DNA from: Stentor coeruleus
Lineage: Eukaryota > Ciliophora > Heterotrichea > Heterotrichida > Stentoridae
DNA: 64,000 bases
Direction: 5' to 3'
Assembly (NCBI GenBank): GCA_001970955.1
Contig: MPUH01000185.1
Coordinates: 1-64,000 of the forward strand
Within the stretch, counting starts at the first letter, position 1; each line of letters starts with the position of its first letter. Under the pieces are notes generated by a model. That model worked only from the letters and a program-made list of their open reading frames with translations. It ran no database searches and had not been told where the DNA came from. Of the stretch, positions 22,201-30,540 are shown in pieces. Position numbers and translations under genes: made by a program.

Positions 22201-25200
22201 ACATTAGTAGACTGGTTCCATGCTTGGCCTAGAGATGCTCTTATTGATGTTGGTTATCAATTTTTACAAGTTGTTGATATTGAAAGTGATGAAAAACGCT
22301 TGGCTATGGCTAATTATATGGCTGATGTCCATGTATCAGTTAATGAAACTAATGCAGTATTTTTAGCAAGAGAACGTAGATACAATTATACAACACCTAA
22401 GTCTTTCTTAGAACTTATTGAATTCTTTAAATCATTACTCAAACAAAAAAGGTCTGGCTTGGAAAGAAGTATTGAAAGACTAAAACAAGGTTTGGATATC
22501 CTTTTACAAACACAAAGTAAAGTCGAAAACCTTAAAAAAGACCTTGATTCTAAACTTATTGAAGTCAAAGAAAAGCAAGAAGATACTAATAAACTTATTG
22601 CTAAAGTTACAGTTGCAAAAGCTCAGGCTGATAAAGAGATGGAAGAAGCTGGCAAAGAAGAAGCTATTACATCACAATTAACTGATGCGGCTAATAAACT
22701 TAAAGAAGAAGCTGATCGTAAACTTGAAGAAGCCAAACCTGCTATGCTTAGAGCTAAAGATGCAGTTGACTGTTTAACAAAACAATCAATCCAAGAAATG
22801 AAAGCACTTGGTAAACCAGCACAACCTATTCAAGATGTAGCTAAAGCTGTTTTATTATTAAAAGGTGATAAATCGGCTTTTACTTGGAATAACGCTTTAA
22901 AGATGATGGCAAATCCAATAAAATTCATTGAAGAAATCCAAAACTATAAAAAAGAAGAAATCGATGATTGGATTCTTGAAAAACTAAAACCAATATTATC
23001 ACAGCCAGGTTTCAATCAAGAAGATATGAAAAATCAAAATATAGCTGCTTCATTTTTATGTGCTTGGGTTGTTAATGTTGTAGATTATAATAGGATTTAT
23101 AAGAAAGTTGAGCCACTTATGAGAGAAAAAGAAGGAGCTGAAGCTGAAGCGACAAAAAAAGAAGAAGAACTTGCTTTGGTTAGAGCTAAAGTTAAACAAG
23201 CTACTGATACAGTTGAAGGTTTAGAAAAAGAACTTAATGAAGCTGAGGCTCAGAAGAAAAAAGTTGAAGACGATGCTGAGGAATGTTTGAAGAAATTAGA
23301 GTTAGCAAAAAGATTAGTTGGTGGATTGGGTAGTGAAAACTCAAGATGGAATGATAATGTTGCTAAATTCAAACAGGATATTATGACAGTTGTTGGTGAT
23401 GCATTACTAGCATCAGCATTTGTATCTTATATTGGTCCATTTTCTGCTCATTTAAGATTGAAACTTTGGCAGACAATATGGCTTCCAAATATAACAACTA
23501 GGGATATTGCTTTTACTCAAGGTGTTGATCCTTTAAGGGTTTTATGTACTGATGCTGATGAAGCTAGATGGAAGAATTTTGGCTTACCTGCTGATAGGAT
23601 GAGTACTGAAAATGCAAGTATTGTGACTAGTTGCTCTAGATGGCCATTGATTATTGATCCACAATTACAAGGTTCTAAATGGATTCGTGGTATGCATGGA
23701 GAAGAGTTAGAAGTTATACAGTTCTCACAAGAAAGGTGGATTAAAAGACTTGAAGGGACAATTCAGCTTGGGAAAACGGTTTTGATTGAGAATATTGGCC
23801 AGGAACTTGATGCGATTTTGGAACCTTTACTTGCTAGAGCTATTATTAAGAAAGGGAGAAACTCGTTTTTCATTAAACTTGGATCTGAAGAAATCGAGTA
23901 CAGTCCTTCATTTAAACTGTATTTACAGACTAAATTGTCTAATCCACATTATAGGCCTGAAATAGCCGCTCAGTGCACAATCATCAACTTTATTGTCACA
24001 GAAAGTGGTCTTGAAGATCAACTCCTTGCCACTGTCGTGAACCTCGAAAAACCTGAACTCGAAAGACAAAAGCAAGAACTAGCCAAACAACAAAACGATT
24101 ACAAAGTCATTCTTGCTAAACTCGAAGAAGATCTCCTTAACAACCTATCTTCAGCTGACCCTAACACAATTCTCTCTAACACCGAGCTTATCGAAGGTCT
24201 TGAACAAACAAAAAAACTTGCTGAAGAAATCAAACTTAAAACAATCGATGCCCAAAAAACCGAAGTCCAAATCAACCAACTTCGTGAAGTTTATCGACGT
24301 GTTGCAGCTGAAGGTGCAACTCTTTACTTTTTAATTATTTCTTTATGTGTAGTCGATCATATGTATCAATATTCACTAGAATCATTTTTAACTTTCTATC
24401 TAAAAGCTATGGACAAAACACCTCAATTTGATGAAACAGATACTCGTGTCGTAACTTTAAGAGAAAACATTAGAATGACAATTTATCAATGGGTAAGTAG
24501 AGGTCTTTTTGAAAAACACAAACAAATTTTCTTAACTCAAATCACAATGCGTCTTATGCAAAAAACCGTCATAGATACACCTTATGATCATCAAATGGTA
24601 AATTTCCTTCTAAAATGCCCATTAAAACCCAATACTGAAAAACCAGCAACTTTAGACTGGCTACCAGATATAGCTTGGGCAGCAGTTCAAAAACTTATTG
24701 AAATTGAAGAATTCCAAAGCTTTGCCACAAACATGGAAAAAGATGCTCCAACAAGATTTAAAGAATGGTTTAATGATATTGCCCCAGAAAAAGCTAAATT
24801 ACCATTAGATTGGAAACGTTTAGATAATACCCCATTCCAAAAATTGTTAGTTTTAAGATGTTTAAGACCAGATCGTTTAACAACAGCAGTAAGCGATTGG
24901 ATAAGAGATGCTTTACCAAGAGGAAGTGCTTATGTTGATATTGATCAAGGATGTAGTTTTGCTGATATATTAGAAAATGTTCTTGAAGATTGTACAAATA
25001 CAACACCTATTTTCTTTATTTTAAGTCCTGGTACAGACCCTGTTGCTGATGTAGAAAAGATTGGGAAGACAAAAAGGACTACAAATAAATTAGAAGAAGG
25101 GAAAAATTATTGGAATGTGGCTATGGGTCAAGGAACTGAAGATTGGGCTATGAAATGTTTGGAAGCAGGGCATAAAGAAGGTCATTGGGTTATATTACAA

Positions 25201-26853
25201 AACATTCATTTGATGCCAAAATGGCTGCTACAGCTTGAGAAAAAACTAGATTTCTTTGCTTCAGAAGGGTCGAATATAGATTTTAGACTGTTTTTAAGTG
25301 CAGAACCATCAACGGATATCCCTATTGGTATACTTGATAGATCAATTAAATTAACTAATGAACCTCCACAAGGAATGAAAGCTAATCTTAAACGAGCTTT
25401 CGCTCAATTCCCTAAAGATGAGTTTAATGAAAAAGACCCAAGAGTTAAATCAATTCTTTTCGGTCTCTGTTATTTCCATGCTACAGTCGTTGAAAGACGT
25501 AAATTCGGTCCTAAAGGTTGGAATATGAGATATCCATTTAGTATGGGTGACCTTCGAGACTCTTCTTTAGTACTTTTCAATTATCTTGAAAGTGCATCAG
25601 GAAGTACAAAAATACCATGGGAAGATCTTAGGTATATATTTGGAGAAATTATGTATGGAGGACATATTGTTGATGATTGGGATAGAAAACTTTGTAAAGC
25701 TTACCTTAACAATCTAATGGACAATCCACTTTTAGATGAAACTGAAATGTTCCCATTCTGTGATGGAAAAGCAGCTTCATTCAAATCCCCAGCACCTACT
25801 GAATACTTAAAATATGTTGAATATATCGATGAAAAATTCCCATCAGAAACCCCTCTAGCTTTTGGTATGCATTCAAATGCTGAAATCGGTTTTAGAACTG
25901 CTCAAGGGAATTTCATGTTTAGCACTTTATTAGAACTTGCACCTAAAGATGATGCTGCAGCTGAAGAAGGAGCTATAAGGACCAAGAATGAAATTGCTCA
26001 AGAAATCGTCACACATATATTAGACGATTTAAATCTTGAAAATATGAAATTTGACTTGGAGGATATTAAATCTAAAGTTCCTGAAGGTGAAGAGAAAATG
26101 TGTTTTATTAATGTGTTTTTACAAGAATGTGAGTATATGAATGTTTTGACTCAAGAAATTCTTAGAAGCCTTCAAGAGATTAACCTTGCACTTAATGGTG
26201 AATTGACACCAACTGAAAAAATGGAAAATACTATTGATAGTTTAGTATTAGAACGTGTTCCTGTTACATGGACTGAATTAGCTTATCCTTCTTGTAGAGG
26301 TCTTGGATCATGGCTTGTGAACTTACAAGCTAGAGTTGAACAATTGAGTACTTGGAAAGATGAACCAACAACAGTACCTAAGATAACAAATATAGCTAGA
26401 TTGTTTAATCCACAATCTTTCTTGACTGCAGTTAAACAATATCATGCACAGAGGACACAATCTGAATTGAATAGATTATATATTCAGACTGATATTACTA
26501 AGAGATATGAAAATGAAACTGAAGATGCCCCTCGTGAAGGAACTTTGGTTACTGGGTTGTTTTTAGATGGTGCTAGATGGGATGTTACGAATAATCAACT
26601 TGAAGAAAGCAGACCAAAAGAAATGTTCTGCCCTATGCCTGTAGTTAATTGTAAAGCTGCTATTGTGCAGATTGAAGCCAAAGAAGATAAAAATATTTAC
26701 TTGTGCCCGGTTTATAAGACTGAAAATAGAGGCAACACTTATGTTTTTACTTCTCAACTCCGTACTCCTCGTTATCCTGCTCCTAAGTGGGTGTTGGCAG
26801 GAGTAGCTTTAATTATGGATGTTGAAGGACTAGGTGATGCAGTTAAAAAGTAA
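13207..26853 (+). CDS. Axonemal outer-arm dynein heavy chain, probably beta type
   Basis: One open frame of 4548 residues is full length for an outer-arm heavy chain. The N-terminal tail (about 1-1400) binds intermediate chains and the neighbouring heavy chain. The linker follows, then six AAA modules. P-loops are visible in AAA1 (GPAGTGKT, 1885-1892), AAA2 (GPPGCGKT, 2167-2174), AAA3 (GVSGTGKT, 2496-2503) and AAA4 (GVGGSGKQ, 2845-2852). AAA1 also has CFDEFNRI and ITMNPGYAGR. The antiparallel coiled-coil stalk spans about 3075-3380 with the microtubule-binding tip in the middle. The C-terminus has ERRKFGPKGWN, GGHIVDDWDRKLC and PREGTLVTGLFLDGARWD, which resemble DNAH9/11/17 and algal beta chains. 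It drives ciliary beating and the membranelle. The class assignment (beta rather than gamma) is likely but needs a tree. Codons in the gene alternate between C-rich and G/T-rich blocks. In-frame 15-nt introns would not break this frame and cannot be excluded. Confidence 0.96.
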   Translation: MAQDKASGTMREDYIISRVASMFGLKKNFEKMKKSLEQEENLRNMQLFLNPHDDLGYLVIWQTGADSLVITPNVPSPASIRRKAILVYKTVRGNPIEPDKLPDTLAFMELSKSVLENMSLTCQEVFLPVLANPLNQQGWSDLVSKDLIENKFHSFLSTIYVTIGEVKGRTMLPIPPQETTTSDRISSKDKAHVLEGAVITWTKQIKNVLKQDPETALKQGQDPGPLVEIDFWNNKAENLNSIHQQLQSEKISKVLKFLEQNKSTYTNQFSKLKKEVKAARLEANDNFKYLKTLQPLFFELTDESKDFAELEGVFIPIMHTILLIWENSEYYNTPARLVVLIREICNAIITQACKFLSGKDIFEMITNEEPGIACDKLGLILDIIAKFKEAFFEYKGKAKESWNITTNALFVRLDAFSERCQDIQHLTTTIVQFSKLNKIEIGGTKGKTLTTSVKQIHTEFLQAVDEFKLVKYDIMNVSAKEFDDDFYEFRCKIKELERRLASILTQGFDDSDTIYGRFKLLESFEGLLTRPIIQDELEKKHITLIESYKQDVKSVQQIFLENKILVDKLDPRAPISKNMPPVTGAINWTRGLMERIKEPMEKLSNLSQTVLEREEYKDVQKLYKSLMKSLSEYQTQKIHEWESEVEKSCKDKLNQPLLAQDSKGLLKVNFDPVLVKLLREVKYFLLINMPVPQSAQKIFTDQEVYRTQTGNLDMIVGMYNEIKQTLLPVEYPLLEERIVKMDQILEPGFKELKWRSKNINDFIHSAMSFVKDVSTTVKSMQSNLAQIQKVMAKWADKPLLERKSKPMSPDDFDQAHKASVVNRLSEITTGGRDINKLMKETGECVKGAKKSIQWVTYQDFVNEKVIKGLADVIVLSLNHLSELLDPAVIKKTDMMPMFDIRIELADTKVVFTPEIESKHRGTGLRDLVHSWIADFMKITTLLGRIDTAPGDYLVEIRDQFEAKYGLSKIENHLDWIENETNKFKQTFMEYSYLWTEDLNQVFEEFLKLGEVPKKSDDPVDEEEERARYEKLKSHPIFQGVSIRIPELLLFNDKITNLKAIQTKIASVQSPNDIAWLRINVEPLKVALNKRVSNWINVYTDFLQKNVTGSMRNLTKFIENVSKGIELEKADNIPQDTLMKIMSSVRDVRTISEICDNMFGPMREQVALLKKHGVHTDSDLINKIEDLKTKWEDLKLKVNNVKAIILPHQTEETKKIKIMLSAFDQKVDKFREEFLKVCPFNFDELTDDVINNAYEAVDRLHKSVLEINVEANRYNELNELFELEKSSYRPLKECKQELELLKCLWDAISLVQNQYSEWKTTLWDKIDTEDLLEQNKNLERMVKALPKEIRGWRGYITLCDTVKNMATVLPLINELHSPSMEPRHWKDLMNITQKTINHTSPTFCLENLLHLKLHEFEDDVREIVGQSQKEATIEKKLTNIENAWAKTVLTFESHKDCPVILPLDETIEMLEQHSMELMSMQSAGKSVEYFRDRLTHWLSTLKTVESVLGVWIKVQRNWRRLETIFLASEDIRSQLPDQTKLFEQIDNDFRELMGEVHENPLVVEATTVEGREELLENLHMQIEQCESALNEYLAQKKKQFPRFYFVSNQALLDILSNGNNPHKVCEYLGDLFDGMRAIHFEEAGGRKLNSAIGMYSKTETEYVPFPEKVNNGKFVCEGAVENWLGDLEQMMRKVLKCILENARQTAELWDIQGEKSREVWIDDYPAQIALVGTQIVWTEEVARTIEEVFAGSESAMKDYFKTSNERINKLIDRVIDPKITKDLRAKIITIITIDVHGRDVVDKFALNKVSDTTAFAWQSQLKFEWKGMTDSDPNKDCRIAICDWRSKYTYEYVGNCGRLVITPLTDRCYITLTQALNLTMGGAPAGPAGTGKTETVKDLGRAIGLPVIVFNCSPQMNKESMGRIFLGLAQTGAWGCFDEFNRISIEVLSVVSTQVKTILDAQRAKKEKFQFEEEENIVLRHTVGMFITMNPGYAGRTELPENIKALFRSCAMVVPDTILICENMLMSEGFKNARLLSHKFVTLYELSRELLSKQKHYDWGLRAVKSVLRMAGKLRRADPEMDEDPVLMRALRDFNLPKIVTDDKPIFLTLIRDLFPGLDPEPKVNSELKEKVVRVTKKAKLQPEEIFVNKSIQLSEIMEVRHSVFVIGPPGCGKTQVWKMLAAVSGNECAYETINPKAVTANELFGYLTKTKEWKDGVLSVIMRDMYKNQGHFKPSHKSKWIVLDGDIDPDWIESLNTVMDDNKVLTLVSNERIPLTDAMRLIFEISHLKNATPATVSRAGVLFINETDVGTKPFMDSWLETIEDDIARSHFMLAYQQIIETNIDEIRKYTPIVPNVDLAIVQALCTILHSLILSKDFRDVAKNFKEEEKKTVYEAFFIYAGIWAIGGAIGDDKIQGSFNSWWKHIAKKFPENGTIFDYYYDPKKLNWQPWSEKVGEYIPMIDQPVSNIIVPTVDIVRIRAVIELSIDGNRPVMFIGVSGTGKTTIAKDYLSGINPEEKQYNVINFNNYTDSLALQRFIEAHVEKKMGREYGPPNGKKLLIFFIDDLNMPFVDKYGTQSPIALIIQLLNYAQLFDRDHLEEQKRLKDIQFMACMNPKSGSFTVDMRLQRHFTTFACTLPSRDILGHIFRSILGGHMKNFDQSISKLKDKIIDATIDLFKNITENPEFSPSARKFHYQFNLRDISRVIGGVMQSSPGLYRGAPDKIIRLWVHECDRTYLDRLITDKDVETYRDYLVKSSKRFEEDIGPEIMVTPNIYTSFVSGSGSDRAYLPIKDMAQLKKVLEDRLQEYNDTNAQMNLVLFDIAMEHVCRITRIIESPGGNALLVGVGGSGKQSLNRLASFILGYDIIQILVSDKYNMNDFRADIQEMYKKAGVKAGGQPCVFMITDTQIQDEKFLIYINDMLSSGYVQDLFDKDELENIFNTLRNEAKAAGILVDSPEQMLEYFIDKSRKNLHIVLCFSPVGDLFRKRARKFPGLISCTLVDWFHAWPRDALIDVGYQFLQVVDIESDEKRLAMANYMADVHVSVNETNAVFLARERRYNYTTPKSFLELIEFFKSLLKQKRSGLERSIERLKQGLDILLQTQSKVENLKKDLDSKLIEVKEKQEDTNKLIAKVTVAKAQADKEMEEAGKEEAITSQLTDAANKLKEEADRKLEEAKPAMLRAKDAVDCLTKQSIQEMKALGKPAQPIQDVAKAVLLLKGDKSAFTWNNALKMMANPIKFIEEIQNYKKEEIDDWILEKLKPILSQPGFNQEDMKNQNIAASFLCAWVVNVVDYNRIYKKVEPLMREKEGAEAEATKKEEELALVRAKVKQATDTVEGLEKELNEAEAQKKKVEDDAEECLKKLELAKRLVGGLGSENSRWNDNVAKFKQDIMTVVGDALLASAFVSYIGPFSAHLRLKLWQTIWLPNITTRDIAFTQGVDPLRVLCTDADEARWKNFGLPADRMSTENASIVTSCSRWPLIIDPQLQGSKWIRGMHGEELEVIQFSQERWIKRLEGTIQLGKTVLIENIGQELDAILEPLLARAIIKKGRNSFFIKLGSEEIEYSPSFKLYLQTKLSNPHYRPEIAAQCTIINFIVTESGLEDQLLATVVNLEKPELERQKQELAKQQNDYKVILAKLEEDLLNNLSSADPNTILSNTELIEGLEQTKKLAEEIKLKTIDAQKTEVQINQLREVYRRVAAEGATLYFLIISLCVVDHMYQYSLESFLTFYLKAMDKTPQFDETDTRVVTLRENIRMTIYQWVSRGLFEKHKQIFLTQITMRLMQKTVIDTPYDHQMVNFLLKCPLKPNTEKPATLDWLPDIAWAAVQKLIEIEEFQSFATNMEKDAPTRFKEWFNDIAPEKAKLPLDWKRLDNTPFQKLLVLRCLRPDRLTTAVSDWIRDALPRGSAYVDIDQGCSFADILENVLEDCTNTTPIFFILSPGTDPVADVEKIGKTKRTTNKLEEGKNYWNVAMGQGTEDWAMKCLEAGHKEGHWVILQNIHLMPKWLLQLEKKLDFFASEGSNIDFRLFLSAEPSTDIPIGILDRSIKLTNEPPQGMKANLKRAFAQFPKDEFNEKDPRVKSILFGLCYFHATVVERRKFGPKGWNMRYPFSMGDLRDSSLVLFNYLESASGSTKIPWEDLRYIFGEIMYGGHIVDDWDRKLCKAYLNNLMDNPLLDETEMFPFCDGKAASFKSPAPTEYLKYVEYIDEKFPSETPLAFGMHSNAEIGFRTAQGNFMFSTLLELAPKDDAAAEEGAIRTKNEIAQEIVTHILDDLNLENMKFDLEDIKSKVPEGEEKMCFINVFLQECEYMNVLTQEILRSLQEINLALNGELTPTEKMENTIDSLVLERVPVTWTELAYPSCRGLGSWLVNLQARVEQLSTWKDEPTTVPKITNIARLFNPQSFLTAVKQYHAQRTQSELNRLYIQTDITKRYENETEDAPREGTLVTGLFLDGARWDVTNNQLEESRPKEMFCPMPVVNCKAAIVQIEAKEDKNIYLCPVYKTENRGNTYVFTSQLRTPRYPAPKWVLAGVALIMDVEGLGDAVKK

Positions 26854-26928
26854 TAACTAATCCTTCACTTAAAAAAACTTTTTTTAAATATGAAATTTCT
26901 TGATAGTTTTAGAATAAAACTCTCATAA

Positions 26929-29553
26929 ATGAATTTAACAGCAAAACTTCCACTTATCAGAAGAAGCAATGATTCAAGGGGTTCACTAAGATCAACATTA
27001 GGTCCAATAAGTCTTTCCATGTTTAGTCCAAAAGAGAAAAAAGAGTACCCAATAAAATTCCTTAGGCCATCACGAGAAGGTAGAGGTGGGTCAATGGAAA
27101 CATATAAAGGGCCAATTGGCCTTGATGCGAAATTGGATTTTGTTGATACATTCAAACATCTTCCTATGTTTACAGAGCGAAATCGTATTCAAAATCTTGA
27201 AGATACCCCAAATATAGCATATTTAGGAGAAGTGTCTAGAAGAAACCTAAAACCTGAGCCATTTGGTATTGTCAGAAGAAATGGTCCTGAAACATCTATA
27301 GATATTCAAGGATATGGTATGGGAGATACATATGCTGAAGCGTTTTCTGAAGGTTTAAGTGTTGTAAAAGATGTTGAAACATTAAATTTAAAAGAAAACA
27401 GACTTACAGACTCAGGAGCCTCAAAAATCTTAAACAAACTTATTGCTAGAAACCTTAAAAAAGTAATTTTATCTGAAAATCGTATTGGTTTGAAGTCTAT
27501 TTTATGTTTAGAAAAAATACTCAATCATGTTGACAGTAAAATAAAAGTCCTTGAACTTGAAAAAACACATTTATCTGATAAAGCTTTAGAATCTCTTTGT
27601 AGATTACTTATTGATAATAAAATACTTGTGAGATTATCTTTAGCTAAAAACAATATAGGTGAAGGATGTGCGAAACCTTTAAAAGAACTTATAATATCAA
27701 ACAACACTTTAAAGTATCTTGATTTACATTGGAATCAATTAGGGAAAGAAGGAGCTATTGATTTTTTTGAAGGACTTGGGCAGAATAAAAGCCTTAAACA
27801 TTTAGACCTATCTTGGAATTCTTTAGGAAGAAGTAATAATTTCGCCACTGCCAAAGCTCTGGGACAAGCATTGAATTCACAGAAATTCTTACAACATGTG
27901 GATTTGTCACATAACTATTTTAACCAAAAAGAATGTGAAATTATTGGTGATGGGCTTTTAGAAAACCATAGAATATATGGAATTCATATGGCAGGAAATG
28001 ATTGTCATGTTGACTCTAAAGGTTATATTATCCCTGTAGAATATCAAAACAAAACAGATCAAGGTCATTTACATACCCGTTTATTATCAATTTCTCGTTT
28101 CAAAGAACATAACATTTCCCGTCTAAACTGTTGGATTTGTGAAAAGTGGGTTGAAGTTTATTTTGATTGGAAGCCTGAAATATCAGGTCAAGAATGTAAT
28201 GGGCCTATATTCATACATTTAGATTGTGATAATTATAAACCCTCAGTAACTCAAGAGAAAAATGGGATTTTTTCAATCAAACGCATGGTCCCACATGGAC
28301 ATATAAAATTTTTCTTTAGCGCAGATTCTAAATTTATGAGGTCTAAAGAATATAAAACTAAAATTTTAGATACACCGATAAGACTTGAATTTCCTACTCC
28401 AGATAAGAAAAAATTCCATATAAATATAAGTAAAGTTAATGTTATATATATTGAATCAGAAGATTGGGATCCACAAGGACCTGAAGTTAAACCACGAAAT
28501 GACCCAAAAGTACGTGAATGGACTGAGACGATAATTGAAAAAATACCTTGGGATTTTAATACAAGTACATTTAAAGATTATAGATTTGATACTGAAGAGG
28601 TACTTAGCAAATGTATAAATTTTGATTTTGATGTTTCTAATATAAAAGATATTATAACTGATGGTAATGAAAGACAGGAAATACAAGATTCTTTAGCTAG
28701 TCATTATAAATTAATTACTGAAGCTTTTAAGCAACTATCTGCGACTAGTGGGATTGAACTTTTTAATATAGGGAAAAATACACTTAATGAGTTTCTGAAA
28801 AAATGCAACCTTTTTTCTACGGATTTTACTATGAATGATGTGGCTATTTTGTGGAATTTATCAAATGCTCCTCAAGTTAAAGGGGAAGCTTTTAATGCTG
28901 GGAATGGACTTTGTAGGTATGAATTTGCGGAGTTTATGGTCAGGTTGGCTATAGATAAATTTTATAAGAATAAAAAAGTTAAGACTATAAAAGAAGCTTT
29001 GGAAAGGTTAATGAATGAATATTTAGTACCGGGAATGAAGCTTTTTGACCAGTCTAGTTGGAAGACGGATTTTTATTTAATTGAAGATGTTGATCATGTG
29101 CTTAAAGCTTTTAAGCCGATATTAGAACCGGTATTTATTAAATATGCTGCTAGTGGAAAAGGACCTTTGGATAAAATTAATTTGCATGAGTTTAGAATGT
29201 TTTGCAATGACGCTGGGTTGAATAGTGATACTTTTGCTATGAGAGAAATAGATATGTGCTTTCGTCAAGCTATGATGACTGAAATTGATGAAATTCTTGA
29301 TGGAGATCATTTAGAAATGGTTTATGTAGAATTTGTGGAAGGCTTAGCTAGAGTTGCTGATCTATTATATATGAATCCAAAAGATCCTGAACTACTTGCA
29401 TTTAAACTTTTAAAAATCATGCCTTCTGTTGCTAAGGTATGTCCTGATCATATTACAAAATTTTTTGAGTGGCCTTCAGATGAAACACTGTTTAATTTGA
29501 AATATAAAAAACGGTATGTAGCAAAATATGAGTATGTGCATTCTTCAAATTAA
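26929..29553 (+). CDS. Leucine-rich repeat protein (RI/LRRC74-type) with helical C-terminal half
   Basis: This encodes 874 residues. About 137-360 form ribonuclease-inhibitor-type LRRs, with repeats such as VETLNLKENRLTDSGA, LVRLSLAKNNIGEGC, LKYLDLHWNQLGKEG and LKHLDLSWNSLG at about 28-residue spacing. The centre (about 380-520) is a beta-rich segment with conserved Trp and Cys residues that I do not recognise. The last 300 residues are mainly helical, with two weak EF-hand-like pairs by pattern only. Similar LRR proteins in ciliates and algae are ciliary or basal-body associated, but no localisation signal is visible here. The ATG lies only 75 bp after the dynein stop. The last 16 codons and the stop are part of a duplicated 50-bp block around an N. 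The LRR call is firm and the role unknown. Confidence 0.75.
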   Translation: MNLTAKLPLIRRSNDSRGSLRSTLGPISLSMFSPKEKKEYPIKFLRPSREGRGGSMETYKGPIGLDAKLDFVDTFKHLPMFTERNRIQNLEDTPNIAYLGEVSRRNLKPEPFGIVRRNGPETSIDIQGYGMGDTYAEAFSEGLSVVKDVETLNLKENRLTDSGASKILNKLIARNLKKVILSENRIGLKSILCLEKILNHVDSKIKVLELEKTHLSDKALESLCRLLIDNKILVRLSLAKNNIGEGCAKPLKELIISNNTLKYLDLHWNQLGKEGAIDFFEGLGQNKSLKHLDLSWNSLGRSNNFATAKALGQALNSQKFLQHVDLSHNYFNQKECEIIGDGLLENHRIYGIHMAGNDCHVDSKGYIIPVEYQNKTDQGHLHTRLLSISRFKEHNISRLNCWICEKWVEVYFDWKPEISGQECNGPIFIHLDCDNYKPSVTQEKNGIFSIKRMVPHGHIKFFFSADSKFMRSKEYKTKILDTPIRLEFPTPDKKKFHINISKVNVIYIESEDWDPQGPEVKPRNDPKVREWTETIIEKIPWDFNTSTFKDYRFDTEEVLSKCINFDFDVSNIKDIITDGNERQEIQDSLASHYKLITEAFKQLSATSGIELFNIGKNTLNEFLKKCNLFSTDFTMNDVAILWNLSNAPQVKGEAFNAGNGLCRYEFAEFMVRLAIDKFYKNKKVKTIKEALERLMNEYLVPGMKLFDQSSWKTDFYLIEDVDHVLKAFKPILEPVFIKYAASGKGPLDKINLHEFRMFCNDAGLNSDTFAMREIDMCFRQAMMTEIDEILDGDHLEMVYVEFVEGLARVADLLYMNPKDPELLAFKLLKIMPSVAKVCPDHITKFFEWPSDETLFNLKYKKRYVAKYEYVHSSN

Positions 29554-29628
29554 CGATTATATCAAGAACTAAAACTGNTAAAAAACGGTATGTAGCAAAA
29601 TATGAGTATGTGCATTCTTCAAATTAAC
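29505..29628. repeat. Direct 50-bp duplication flanking an undetermined base (N at 29578)
   Basis: Copy 1 (29505-29554) and copy 2 (29579-29628) are identical by eye. Copy 1 is followed by 23 unrelated bases (29555-29577) and then the N. The block contains the end of the LRR gene including its stop. This is best read as two contig ends joined without merging, with a short divergent or erroneous tail on the first. Confidence 0.85.
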
Positions 29629-30540
29629 TTCTAATAATATTTTTAATTCTTTATCTAATCAGTAATACCAATTCAATTTAATACTAAAATTTTCCATTTA
29701 CTTTTTTTGTTTTTCGACATGACAACTCATAACCTTAAATATACCAAAATCTTCTACAAACCCTTTGACTTCAATAAAAGCTATTTAATCAAATTCATTT
29801 TACTTTGTAATTTTTTAAAGGATATCTTCCATTTAGATTATGAAATATACACTTGCAACACAACAAAAAAGCATATATTAAAATATATAATCCAAGTTAT
29901 GAGCGTATATCTATATAATCCCATATGATATATAATAATTATCCTTAGAGTTTCTATGAGAATCATTACTAAAAGATAAGCATATAAAATATGGAATAAA
30001 AATATAATTATTATCGGAAATACTTTTATCCTATTTTTATATTATGTAAATTACACAATTTTGCTTTATTAGTGTTAATTCTTGATTGAGTTTATCCATG
30101 ATGTTCTCGTTGATAATGATTTTTATTAGTTCTTGAGCTACTCTTTAATACCACAGGGTTTATCTTTTATCATATAAAACTTTTACGATGATATTTATAG
30201 CAATCACACATAATTTTTATTTAATCACTAAACTTAAAACTCCCAAAATTCCCTATTCTTAATCATCTAACTTCAGTATAATATTCTCGAACATTAAAAT
30301 CTCTCTTACAAAACCATTTCTCAAAAACCCTTCCAATCTTAAGCCCAATTTAATGATAATTCTCATCAAAAATATCAAAACCCTATATCTAACTATAAAC
30401 TCAAACTACTTCTAAATTCATAATCACAAGAAAACCTAAACCCACAAAAAACTTCCCCACAACCCAAACCAGAAACCATACAACAACCTACCTAAAAAAA
30501 AAAAAAACCAATAATTATACAAAAGTGCACAAATTAATCA
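29629..30540. other. Intergenic region between convergent genes
   Basis: This contains AT-rich DNA without a believable gene. A 73-codon open frame at 29707-29928 has no recognisable pattern. From about 30230 to 30500 the plus strand is C/A-rich and G-poor, which equals a G-rich 3' flank for the minus-strand ArfGAP gene and fits the skew rule of this window. A run of A lies near 30486-30500. Confidence 0.55.

Noticed and set aside
29707-29928. A 73-codon ORF
   Set aside because: It is AT-driven with no domain or codon pattern of the true genes, in an AT-rich convergent spacer.
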